Shown: positions 1-6,646 of the stretch, piece by piece
Numbering within the stretch: position 1 is the stretch's first letter
Layout: each line of letters begins with the position of its first letter
From: Actinomycetes bacterium
GTDB taxonomy: Bacteria > Actinomycetota > Actinomycetes > Mycobacteriales > Mycobacteriaceae
Assembly: GCA_023415515.1 (NCBI GenBank)
Contig: JAEZKH010000251.1
Location: 1 to 11,065, forward strand
Length of the DNA stretch: 11,065 bases
Direction of reading: 5' to 3'
Position numbers and translations under genes: made by a program
Notes under the pieces: generated by a model
Seen by the model: only the letters and a program-made list of their open reading frames with translations
Told to the model about the DNA's origin: nothing
Databases searched by the model: none

Positions 1-2356
1 GCACCGGGGCGCCCGCGCCGACGAGCGCCGCCTCGGGTTCACCTGGCTCGTGCACCGCGGGCCGCTTGCGTTCGTCGGGCAGTTCGGTCTCGCCGAGGCC
101 GAGCCGCTCCTGGAGTCGCTTCATCCACTTCGGCGCCCACCAGCAGTCGTCGCCGAGCAACTTCATGACCGCGGGCACCAGGAACATGCGGATCACGGTG
201 GCGTCCAACAGCAACGCGATCAGCAGGCCGAAGGCCAGGTACTTCATCATCACCAGGTCGGAGAACGCGAACGCGCCCGCGACGACCGCGAGGATCAGCG
301 CGGCACCGGTGATCAGTCGACCCGTGGTGGCGGTACCGATCCGGATCGCCTCCGCGGTGGACATGCCGCGCTCGCGCGCCTCCACCATGCGCGACACCAG
401 GAAGACCTCGTAATCGGTGGACAGCCCCCAGATGATCGCGATGATCATGCCTATCATCGGCGCCATCAGCGGCTGTGGCGTGTAGTTCATCAACCCGGAG
501 CCGTGGCCGTCGACGAACATCCAGGTCAGCACGCCCATCGTGGATCCGAGCGTCAGCGCGCTCATCACCGCCGCCTTGATCGGCAACACCACCGACCCGA
601 ACGCGAGGAACATCAGGATCGTCGTGGTCACGATGAGCACGGTCACCATCAGGGGCAGCTTGTCGAACAGGCTGTGGATGCTGTCCTGCTCGAGCGCAGG
701 GGTGCCGCCGACGGAGACGGTCAGGCCGTGCGGCGGCGGTATCGCGCGCAGTTCCTCGATCTTCTTGGCGGCGTCGTTGCGGTTCTCCAAGCCGTTCTGG
801 ATCACCCGGACCGACGGGTCCTTCGACGCCCCGTCGAGGTACGGGCGTTCCTGCCACATCTTGCTCGGGTCGTTGTTGGGGTCGATGAAGCCCGGGATCG
901 ACATCGCCTTGTTGCGGACCTCGGCGATCTGCGCGTCGGTGACGGGTTCGCCGTTGTCGCTCTCGATGACGATGGTCAGCGGCTCGGTGCGGAAACCGGG
1001 GAAGGTCTTGTCGAACTCCTCCTGGGCCTGACGCACGGTGTTGTCCGGCGGCAGGTACTTCTCGCTGATGCCGCCGAGCGACAACTGCCCGAGCGGGATG
1101 ATCAGCAGGATCATCACGATGATGATCGGCGCGGCGAAGGCGATGGGCCGCTTCATCACGCGGTTGACGAGCTTGCCCCAGAAACCCTTCTCGACCTCTT
1201 CGCGGGTCTTGGTCTTCTGCGTCTTCTCGGCGAACCAGTCGATGATCCGCCGGGAGAACGACCAGTTCCGCAGGAACGGCACCCGCAGCAGGGTGCGCAC
1301 ACCGAGCGCGTCGATGTTGGGTCCGACGATGGCCAGCGCACCGGCGAGCACGGTGATCGACAGGATCGCCGACAGCATGACCGTGGCGATGATCGCGTAG
1401 GTGATGGACTTCAGGAAGCCCTGCGGGAACAGCAGCAGCGGCAGCGCGGAGGCGACGATGATCACCGCGGAGAACGTCACCGTGCGGCCCGACGTCATCA
1501 TCGTGCGACGGACGGCGGCCTCGGTGTCGTAGCCCTCGGCGATCTCCTCGCGGAACCGGCTGACGATGTAGAGCCCGAAGTCGATCGCGATACCGAGGCC
1601 GACCAGCGTCACCACCGGTTGGGCGAAGAAGTGCACGGGGATGAACTCGGCGAGCAGGCGCATGATGCCGAGCGACCCGGCGATGGTCAGGCCGCCGACG
1701 ATCATCGGGAGGCTGGCCGCGATGACGCCGCCGAACACGAAGAACAGCACCACCATGACCAGCGGCACGCCGAGCAGTTCGCCGCGCTGCTGGTCTTCGC
1801 CGATGGTGCCGGTCAACTCGCTGGCCAACGGCTGGAGGCCGGCCTGCTGGACGTCGACGCCGTCGATGTTGAGCGCTTCCTTGACGGTTTTGCCGTCCTC
1901 GCCGACGTTCTTGTTGTAGTTGTTCAGGATCGCGTCGTCGTTGTCACCCTTGAGCTGGATCGACATGAACGCGTGTTGTTTGTCGGCGTCGGCCATGTTC
2001 TTGAGCACTTCGGGGCTCTTGAAGTAGCCGATCGACCGGAGGATCTGATCGGGGTGGGTCTTCTCGACCTCGGCGAGGTTGTCCAGGATCTTCTTCTGGA
2101 ACGCCGGATCGTCGACCGTCTTGCCCTCGGGCGCGGTGTAGATGCCGATGATGTGACCGGAGGTGTCTCGGCCGTAGGCCTTGTCGGCGACCACCGAGGC
2201 GTGCACCGACTGGCTGCCCTCGTCATAAAAACCGCTCTGCGTGACATGCTGGCCGAGGCTGATGCCGTAGACGCCGCCGCCAAGGCACAGTGCGACCATC
2301 ACACCGATAACGATGTATCGGTAGCGGTAGACCGTACGGCCCCACCAGGCGAACAC
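1..2356 (-). CDS. mmpL3: MmpL3, trehalose monomycolate transporter (3' end outside window)
   Basis: RND-family inner-membrane transporter that exports trehalose monomycolate to the periplasm for mycolic acid assembly; essential in mycobacteria. The 785 visible residues begin FAWWGRTVYRYRYIVIGVM after a GTG start. AGGAG lies five bases before that GTG, which fixes the start. In order: TM1 (about 12-32), first periplasmic domain with GFYDEGSQS, TM2-6, a cytoplasmic linker (IIDWFAEKTQKTKTREEVE), TM7, second periplasmic domain (LSLGGISEKYLPPDN), TM8-12, then LLGDDCWWAPKWMKR and the start of the disordered C-terminal tail. Family length is about 940-1010 residues, so roughly 160-230 are missing. 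The proton-relay pair in TM10 is intact (D648, Y649, in STDYEVFLVSR). In TM4, D259 is followed by Phe260 instead of the usual Tyr (IDFGLYIV). It is the last gene of a likely trmB-NYN-mmpL3 transcript, 53 bases after the NYN gene. Identification is essentially certain. Confidence 0.98.
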   Translation of the reverse strand, partial: MFAWWGRTVYRYRYIVIGVMVALCLGGGVYGISLGQHVTQSGFYDEGSQSVHASVVADKAYGRDTSGHIIGIYTAPEGKTVDDPAFQKKILDNLAEVEKTHPDQILRSIGYFKSPEVLKNMADADKQHAFMSIQLKGDNDDAILNNYNKNVGEDGKTVKEALNIDGVDVQQAGLQPLASELTGTIGEDQQRGELLGVPLVMVVLFFVFGGVIAASLPMIVGGLTIAGSLGIMRLLAEFIPVHFFAQPVVTLVGLGIAIDFGLYIVSRFREEIAEGYDTEAAVRRTMMTSGRTVTFSAVIIVASALPLLLFPQGFLKSITYAIIATVMLSAILSITVLAGALAIVGPNIDALGVRTLLRVPFLRNWSFSRRIIDWFAEKTQKTKTREEVEKGFWGKLVNRVMKRPIAFAAPIIIVMILLIIPLGQLSLGGISEKYLPPDNTVRQAQEEFDKTFPGFRTEPLTIVIESDNGEPVTDAQIAEVRNKAMSIPGFIDPNNDPSKMWQERPYLDGASKDPSVRVIQNGLENRNDAAKKIEELRAIPPPHGLTVSVGGTPALEQDSIHSLFDKLPLMVTVLIVTTTILMFLAFGSVVLPIKAAVMSALTLGSTMGVLTWMFVDGHGSGLMNYTPQPLMAPMIGMIIAIIWGLSTDYEVFLVSRMVEARERGMSTAEAIRIGTATTGRLITGAALILAVVAGAFAFSDLVMMKYLAFGLLIALLLDATVIRMFLVPAVMKLLGDDCWWAPKWMKRLQERLGLGETELPDERKRPAVHEPGEPEAALVGAGAPV

Positions 2357-2361
2357 CTAAG

Positions 2362-2366
2362 CTCCT
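2362..2366 (-). promoter_or_regulatory. Ribosome binding site of mmpL3
   Basis: AGGAG on the minus strand, five bases before the GTG at 2356-2354. It decides the GTG start, since no ATG lies nearby in frame and the protein then begins exactly where known MmpL3 proteins do (FAWWGRTVY). Confidence 0.8.
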
Positions 2367-2409
2367 AACTCACTAAGTCTCAATATGCGCCGCGCGCAGT
2401 TTCAATTGT

Positions 2410-3087
2410 TCATACCCGCGAGGCCAGTAGCGAGGACAGCGGCCGGAATGGCTGCAGCCAAGCCCCCTGCTCGGGCAGCGAATCAAGGCCGATCCGCGGT
2501 AGTGGTTCCCGAAACACACCTGGGATGTCTTCCAGGTCGACGAACTCCAAAGTATCCGAGGCTAGCGCCCAACTCGCATGTTCGCGAAATCCGAGCACCT
2601 GAACAGGGGTACCCGCGCGGGCGATCTCCTCCAACGGCGCACGAAAGGCCTGTCCGTCCGCCGAGGCCACGATCAGCCCGGCCAGCCCCTCGCTGCGGCG
2701 CAGGGCGATGTGGTCGAGCATGTCGACGTCGACATCGCTGTCCTCGTCGATCTTCGGCTTCGCGAACACCGCGAAGCCCACGTTGCGCAGCGCCTCGACC
2801 CACGGCCGCACCACGTCGGCGCTGCCAGGGGCGATGTTGGTGAAGACGGTGGCCTCCGGTTCGACGGAGACGTCACCGGGCCCCGCGTGCGCGGCGGAAA
2901 GGTCGGCGGTGCGGGCAAGCAGCCAGCGGCCCAGCGCGTCGAATCGAGGTCGGTGGGCCGCCGTCGGGCGGCCGCCGAGGATCGATCCAAGGCCCATGTC
3001 GAGGTTGGGCGCATCCCACACCAGCAGGACCCGCGACGTGCCCGGCGTCGGTGTCGGCGTCTCGATGATCTCTTCGGTGATGCTCAT
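2410..3087 (-). CDS. NYN/PIN-like domain protein, putative RNase (Rv0207c-type)
   Basis: 225 residues, matching the conserved mycobacterial protein encoded beside mmpL3 (Rv0207c in M. tuberculosis). The sequence suggests a NYN domain, a PIN-like metal-dependent nuclease fold. Strand 1 carries LLVWDAPNLDMGL (D25, N28, D30). A mid-domain acidic cluster lies at D114-D125 (DEDSDVDVDMLD), followed by LIVASADGQAF with D144. These spaced acidic residues are what a two-metal RNase site would need. The first 17 residues are Thr/Pro/Glu-rich and probably disordered. No signal peptide or membrane segment is seen. Start: ATG at 3087 preceded by GGAG at six bases; a TTG four codons earlier lies inside that ribosome site region and is less likely. 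It lies 31 bases after trmB and 53 before mmpL3, so co-transcription is likely. The fold is a good call; RNase activity and substrate are inferred. Confidence 0.85.
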   Translation of the reverse strand: MSITEEIIETPTPTPGTSRVLLVWDAPNLDMGLGSILGGRPTAAHRPRFDALGRWLLARTADLSAAHAGPGDVSVEPEATVFTNIAPGSADVVRPWVEALRNVGFAVFAKPKIDEDSDVDVDMLDHIALRRSEGLAGLIVASADGQAFRAPLEEIARAGTPVQVLGFREHASWALASDTLEFVDLEDIPGVFREPLPRIGLDSLPEQGAWLQPFRPLSSLLASRV

Positions 3088-3093
3088 CGTCAG

Positions 3094-3097
3094 CTCC
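3094..3097 (-). promoter_or_regulatory. Ribosome binding site of the NYN gene
   Basis: GGAG on the minus strand, six bases before the ATG at 3087. It favours this ATG over the in-frame TTG at 3099, whose first bases directly adjoin the GGAG. Confidence 0.65.
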
Positions 3098-3118
3098 AAA
3101 GGCTCTTCGCGCGAGCGC

Positions 3119-3826
3119 TCATCGCGATTTCTCCCAGAGCAGTTCGGTGATGGGGCTTCCCGCGTCGCGCCCCTTCGACTCGTATTTGGTGGTCGGCCGC
3201 GATACCGAGATCGGCGTTCGCCTGCCGGCGGGAATCCGGCTCAGCCGCGGTTCGGCGTCGCCGACCTCGGCGATCTGCTCGGCGTAGCCCGCGTGGTCGG
3301 TCGCGGCGTGCAGGATGCCGCCCGGCCGCAGGCGATCGGCGATCAGCGCGACGGTCGGTGGTTGGATCAGCCTGCGTTTGTGATGGCGGGCCTTGGGCCA
3401 CGGGTCGGGGAAGAACACCCGCACACCGGTCAGCGATTCGGGGGCCAGCATGTGCTCGAGGACGTCGACCCCGTCGCCGCGCACCAGCCGGATGTTCGTC
3501 ACCCCCTCGCGGTCCATCGCGCTGAGCAGTTGGGCCAGTCCGCGCCGGTAGACCTCGACGGCGATCACGTCGACGTCGGGTTCGGCCTTGGCCATCGCCA
3601 GCGTCGAGGTGCCGGTTCCGCTGCCGATCTCGCACACCAGCGGCGCCGACCTGCCGAACCATGCCTCGGTGTCGAGCAGTCCGGCGGGCCCGTCTTCGGA
3701 CCTGGCGTTCGTGCCCACCTGCGGCCACAGCCGCTCCCACGTCGCCTGCTGGCCTGCGGAGACCGCCGACCGCCGGGACCGGTAGGCCGTCACCCGGGGA
3801 TGCAGATGCGATGCGGGCCGCGTCAT
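3119..3826 (-). CDS. trmB: tRNA (guanine-N7-)-methyltransferase TrmB
   Basis: Transfers a methyl group from S-adenosylmethionine to N7 of G46 in the tRNA variable loop; cytosolic. The 235-residue protein has the Rossmann SAM-binding motif EIGSGTG (66-72), an acidic end of strand 2 (AVEVYRRG, about 89-96), the TrmB signature FFPDPWPKARHHKRRL (138-153) and the C-terminal TKYESKG (213-219), which contributes to tRNA and cofactor binding. All key residues are present. Start: ATG at 3826 with GAGG five bases upstream. An 8-residue reading frame ends in the same ATGA, see the separate finding. It is the first gene of the leftward trmB-NYN-mmpL3 cluster and diverges from the GTPase-like pair. The basic N-terminal 20 residues are typical of actinobacterial TrmB. 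Identification is firm. Confidence 0.96.
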   Translation of the reverse strand: MTRPASHLHPRVTAYRSRRSAVSAGQQATWERLWPQVGTNARSEDGPAGLLDTEAWFGRSAPLVCEIGSGTGTSTLAMAKAEPDVDVIAVEVYRRGLAQLLSAMDREGVTNIRLVRGDGVDVLEHMLAPESLTGVRVFFPDPWPKARHHKRRLIQPPTVALIADRLRPGGILHAATDHAGYAEQIAEVGDAEPRLSRIPAGRRTPISVSRPTTKYESKGRDAGSPITELLWEKSR

Positions 3827-4027
3827 CGCCGCCTCACGGTGGGCGCCATGCTGCTACCCCGGCGCTGCGCATGCATTCGTCCATGGTCGCCCATAGCGGC
3901 CGATGAACCCGCATCGCGGGCCAGATTGATACCCAACAGTTGCCTAGAAAAGTGACGTTGCCCGCCAAAACAAGCGCTCGCACGGGGGCCGCGGAGATGC
4001 CACCATTTGCACAGGGGGGCGAAGATC
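3827..4027. promoter_or_regulatory. Divergent promoter region between trmB and the GTPase-like pair
   Basis: About 200 bases between two outward-facing genes; it must hold promoters for both. It contains a locally AT-richer core (about 3920-3980) where sigma-A-like elements would be expected, but I cannot assign a convincing -35/-10 pair in either direction. A short perfect dyad, CCCGC-ATC-GCGGG, lies at 3908-3920 and could be an operator or a small hairpin. The ribosome site AGGGGGG of the rightward gene is at 4013-4019. Confidence 0.5.
4013..4019 (+). promoter_or_regulatory. Ribosome binding site of the first GTPase-like gene
   Basis: AGGGGGG, eight bases before the GTG at 4028. The reading frame is open further up to a TTG at 4007, but that codon lies upstream of this site, so GTG 4028 is the better start. 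Confidence 0.6.
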
Positions 4028-5047
4028 GTGCGCGATGAGGCGACCAGGGAAGGCCATCACATTTTCACCGGCGAGCTGAGGCGGTTGGCGCACCGTAGCG
4101 CGGATGCGCGGATATCGGTGCTCGTCGGCGAGCTTGCCGGACCGCTACGGGTCACGGTCGGGGGGCGTGACGGCGTCGGCCGGTCGACCGTGGCGGCCGC
4201 CCTGTCCCGGGAGGGCTTGACGGTCACGGCAGGCGCCGATGCCGACATCGCGGTCGTGGTGGTGGCCGAGGCAGTCAAACCCGAGGACCTGGCGCTGTTG
4301 GCGGCGCCCCGCCCGGCCCTGGTCGTGCTCAACAAGGCCGATCTGGCCGGCTTCGGTGCAGGCGGGCCGATCGCGGTGGCCGATCGCCGGGCGGCCGAAC
4401 TCCAGCTGCGGACCGGAGCGCCGGTCGTGCCGATGGTCGGTCTGCTGGCCGTCGCCTCGCTGGACACCGAACTCGTCGATGCGCTCCGCGTGCTGAGCGC
4501 CGAGCCGGGCGATCTGTCCACCACCGACGGCTTCCTGTCCGCCGAGCACGGGCTGTCGCGCGGGATGCGCGAGCGGCTTCTGGACACCCTCGATCTCTTC
4601 GGCATCGCCCACGCAGTGCTTGCGCTCGGCCAGGGCACCCCCGCCGCCGCCCTACCGGCCACGCTGCGCCGGCTCAGCCAGGTCGACCGGGTGATGGCCC
4701 GGTTGACGGCGCTCGGCGCGGAGGTGCGGTATCAGCGCTCGCAGGCCGCGCTCGCGTCGCTGCGCGCGATGGCCGCTGCCGGTGCACCCGCCGTCGAGGA
4801 GTTCTTGGCCGGTGACGAGGTGGTCCTCGCGTCGATGGCCGCCGCCGTCGACGTGCTGCGAGCCGCCGGGCTGACGGTGCACGATGCCGATGGTGACGCC
4901 GACGCCACCGATGCCGATGGTCACCTGCGCCGCGCGCTGCACTGGCATCGGTACAGCCGGGGTCCCGTCAACGGGCTGCATCGCCGCTGCGGCCTCGACA
5001 TCTGCCGAGGCTCTCTTCGGCTCGCGCGGCGGGCGGGACCACCGTGA
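4028..5047 (+). CDS. GTPase-like protein, first of a tandem dynamin-like pair (Rv0209-type)
   Basis: 339 residues, corresponding by position and content to the uncharacterised M. tuberculosis Rv0209. A GTPase-like N-terminal half shows a P-loop-like GRDGVGRS (46-53) in which the invariant Lys is Arg52, a hydrophobic G3-like strand (DADIAVVVVAEA), and a good G4 motif NKAD (102-105) for guanine recognition. The C-terminal half is Ala/Leu-rich and helical, with an acidic stretch of Asp-Ala units (286-297) made by a duplicated 12-base segment, then a basic end. No membrane segment is seen. Start chosen at GTG 4028 because of the AGGGGGG upstream. Its TGA overlaps the GTG of the next gene (GTGA), so translation is probably coupled and the products may form a complex. 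GTP binding is inferred from G4; the Arg in the P-loop makes hydrolysis uncertain. The dynamin-like assignment rests mainly on the partner gene. Confidence 0.78.
   Translation: MRDEATREGHHIFTGELRRLAHRSADARISVLVGELAGPLRVTVGGRDGVGRSTVAAALSREGLTVTAGADADIAVVVVAEAVKPEDLALLAAPRPALVVLNKADLAGFGAGGPIAVADRRAAELQLRTGAPVVPMVGLLAVASLDTELVDALRVLSAEPGDLSTTDGFLSAEHGLSRGMRERLLDTLDLFGIAHAVLALGQGTPAAALPATLRRLSQVDRVMARLTALGAEVRYQRSQAALASLRAMAAAGAPAVEEFLAGDEVVLASMAAAVDVLRAAGLTVHDADGDADATDADGHLRRALHWHRYSRGPVNGLHRRCGLDICRGSLRLARRAGPP
4883..4921 (+). repeat. In-frame 12-base direct repeat encoding an Asp-Ala tract
   Basis: GATGCCGATGGT occurs at 4883-4894 and again at 4910-4921, 27 bases apart and so in frame. The stretch encodes DADGDADATDADGH in the first GTPase-like protein. 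It looks like a small slippage-type duplication giving an acidic loop. Confidence 0.7.
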
Positions 5048-6495
5048 CCGCCGTCGACCACACCGACGATCCGGTCGGCGAGGTGGACGCTCTGATCGCC
5101 GGGGTCGACCCGGGCCTGCGCTCACCCGGTGTCGAGAGCCGCGACGTCGTCCTGGTGACCGGGCCGTGGCTGGCAGGCGCGACGGGATTGATCGCCGCAC
5201 TGCGTGACCGGCTGCCCGAGCAGCAGTTCGTCGAGGCCGACGAGATCACGGCCGCCGACGCGCCGGCAGCCGTGGTGTTCGTGGTGTCTGCCGTCGCTCC
5301 CATCGCCGAATCCGATTGTGCCCTGATCGATCTCGCTGCCCAGCACACCGACCTGGTGATCGGCGCGGTGTCCAAGATCGACGTGCACCGCAACTGGCGC
5401 GACGTGCTCGCCGAGGACCGGTCCCGGCTCGCCGCGCACGCCGAGCGCTACCGCGACGTGCCGTGGGTCGGCGTCGCGGCGACACCCGATCTCGGCGAGT
5501 CGAACGTCGACGACCTCGTCGAGATGCTGCGGACGCGGCTGGCCGACGCCGGTGTCAAGCGACGAAACAGGTTGCGGGCGTGGGAATCCCGGTTGCAGAC
5601 CGTGATGGCGCGCTACGACAAGGACGGCGCCGGAGGTGACCGTCAGGCCAGGGTGACGGCACTACGCGAGCGACGCGCAACCATCCTGCGTGAGCGCAGG
5701 GTGTCGAAGTCCGAACGAACCATCGCGCTGCGCAGTCAGATTCAACAGGCGAAGGTGCAGCTGGCCTACTTCGCCCGCAACCGGTGCACATCCGTGCGAT
5801 CGGAGTTGCAGGAGGACGCCGCGTCGATGACGCGGCGGCGGCTGGCGGGTTTCGAGGACTATGTCGGCACCCGCGTCGGGGAGGTGGTCGAGGAAGTCGA
5901 ATCCGGCGTCACCAAGCACCTCACCGACATGGCGACCGAGTTGGGGCTCACCCCGCCGGAATCGCCGCCGCCCCCCGAGCCGCCCACGTTCGCGCCGCCG
6001 CCGCTGAAGTCCCGCCGCCTGGAGACCCGGCTGATGATGGTGCTCGGCGCGGGATTCGGTCTCGGGGTGGCGCTGGGTGTCAGCCGACTCTTCGCCGGGC
6101 TGGCGCCGGGCCTGACCCTCGCCGGGCTGGCCGCGGGAGGGGTCATCGGCCTGCTGCTCACCGTCTGGGTGGTCAGCATGCGGGGCCTGCTGAACGACCG
6201 CGCGACGCTGGACCGCTGGGTCGGTGTGGTGACCAGTCTGCTGCAGGGCTTCCTGGAGGAGCGGGTGGCAGGCCGCGTCCTGGTCGCAGAAGCGGCACTG
6301 ACCGCCGACGTGGCCAGGCGCGACGAGGCCGACGCCGAGGCCGCGACGGCCGCCGTCGGCGAGATCGACACCGAACTGCGCGAGCATGCCGTGGCCACGG
6401 CGCGGGCTGCGGCGCTGCGGGACCGAAGATTGCCGCCCCTGCAGAAGGCGTTGGACGTCGTGCGCGCGGAGTTGCACGCCGGCCAAGCCCCATGA
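5044..6495 (+). CDS. Membrane-anchored dynamin-like protein, second of the pair (Rv0210-type)
   Basis: 483 residues, corresponding to the uncharacterised M. tuberculosis Rv0210. Layout: N-terminal GTPase-like domain with a degenerate P-loop GPWLAGAT (40-47; Lys replaced by Ala46), a hydrophobic G3-like strand (AAVVFVVSAVAP) and a G4-like SKID followed by VHRNW (110-118). Then comes a charged, probably coiled-coil region (about 180-300, RERRATILRERR and QIQQAKVQLAYFARNR), a proline-rich linker (303-322), two adjacent hydrophobic helices (about 330-352 and 359-379) forming a membrane hairpin, and a final helical region (about 390-480). GTPase head, helical stalk, membrane hairpin and return helix is the plan of bacterial dynamin-like proteins such as mycobacterial IniA. 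GTG start overlaps the preceding stop by four bases. A role in membrane remodelling is inferred; nucleotide hydrolysis is doubtful given the missing Lys. Confidence 0.8.
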   Translation: MTAVDHTDDPVGEVDALIAGVDPGLRSPGVESRDVVLVTGPWLAGATGLIAALRDRLPEQQFVEADEITAADAPAAVVFVVSAVAPIAESDCALIDLAAQHTDLVIGAVSKIDVHRNWRDVLAEDRSRLAAHAERYRDVPWVGVAATPDLGESNVDDLVEMLRTRLADAGVKRRNRLRAWESRLQTVMARYDKDGAGGDRQARVTALRERRATILRERRVSKSERTIALRSQIQQAKVQLAYFARNRCTSVRSELQEDAASMTRRRLAGFEDYVGTRVGEVVEEVESGVTKHLTDMATELGLTPPESPPPPEPPTFAPPPLKSRRLETRLMMVLGAGFGLGVALGVSRLFAGLAPGLTLAGLAAGGVIGLLLTVWVVSMRGLLNDRATLDRWVGVVTSLLQGFLEERVAGRVLVAEAALTADVARRDEADAEAATAAVGEIDTELREHAVATARAAALRDRRLPPLQKALDVVRAELHAGQAP

Positions 6496-6516
6496 TCAGG
6501 CGTTCTGAATCGTTCC

Positions 6517-6532
6517 TGTGAGTGATCGGACA
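6517..6532 (+). promoter_or_regulatory. Possible CRP-like half site upstream of pckG
   Basis: TGTGA-GTGATC-GGACA. The left half matches the cAMP-receptor-protein consensus TGTGA-N6-TCACA exactly; the right half matches at three of five positions. It is about 115 bases before the pckG start, in the gap after the GTPase-like pair. Chance occurrence is quite possible. Confidence 0.2.
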
Positions 6533-6592
6533 TGGATCCGAATTTCCCCGGGTATGTCACGGGCGTTAACCTTGTTAAAAGGGCGATAAGTA

Positions 6593-6613
6593 CCAGTGAC
6601 GCCTGTTACTAGG
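6593..6613 (+). promoter_or_regulatory. Imperfect dyad in the pckG leader, possible operator
   Basis: CCAGTGAC-GCCT-GTTACTAG is an inverted repeat matching at six of eight positions, centred about 45 bases before the pckG ATG, in the AT-richer part of the gap. GTTAA also occurs twice just upstream (6565-6569 and 6574-6578), nine bases apart. The position suits a repressor site near the transcription start, but no -10/-35 pair is convincing and the regulator is unknown. Confidence 0.3.
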
Positions 6614-6635
6614 GTCCTGGCAGACAAACCTACGC

Positions 6636-6640
6636 AGGAG
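6636..6640 (+). promoter_or_regulatory. Ribosome binding site of pckG
   Basis: AGGAG six bases before the ATG at 6647. It rules out the in-frame GTG at 6596, which lies 17 codons upstream and would add residues absent from known PEP carboxykinases of this family. Confidence 0.85.
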
Positions 6641-6646
6641 ATTTTG

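Noticed and set aside
50..2368. A 772-codon open frame on the plus strand opposite mmpL3
   Set aside because: It is antisense to an unmistakable mmpL3. Its product is rich in Asp, Arg, His and Gln, with no recognisable domain, as expected for the shadow of a high-GC gene.
2380..2405. Sigma-A-like promoter for mmpL3 alone (TTGAAA with CATATT or TATTGA)
   Set aside because: The spacing is only 12-14 bases, too short for a standard promoter, so I cannot support it, although an internal promoter is not excluded.
4007..4027. TTG start for the first GTPase-like gene
   Set aside because: The only good ribosome site (4013-4019) lies downstream of this TTG and is well placed for GTG 4028.
6596..6646. 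Upstream GTG start adding 17 residues to pckG
   Set aside because: The ATG at 6647 has AGGAG at ideal spacing and gives the known N-terminus and family length.
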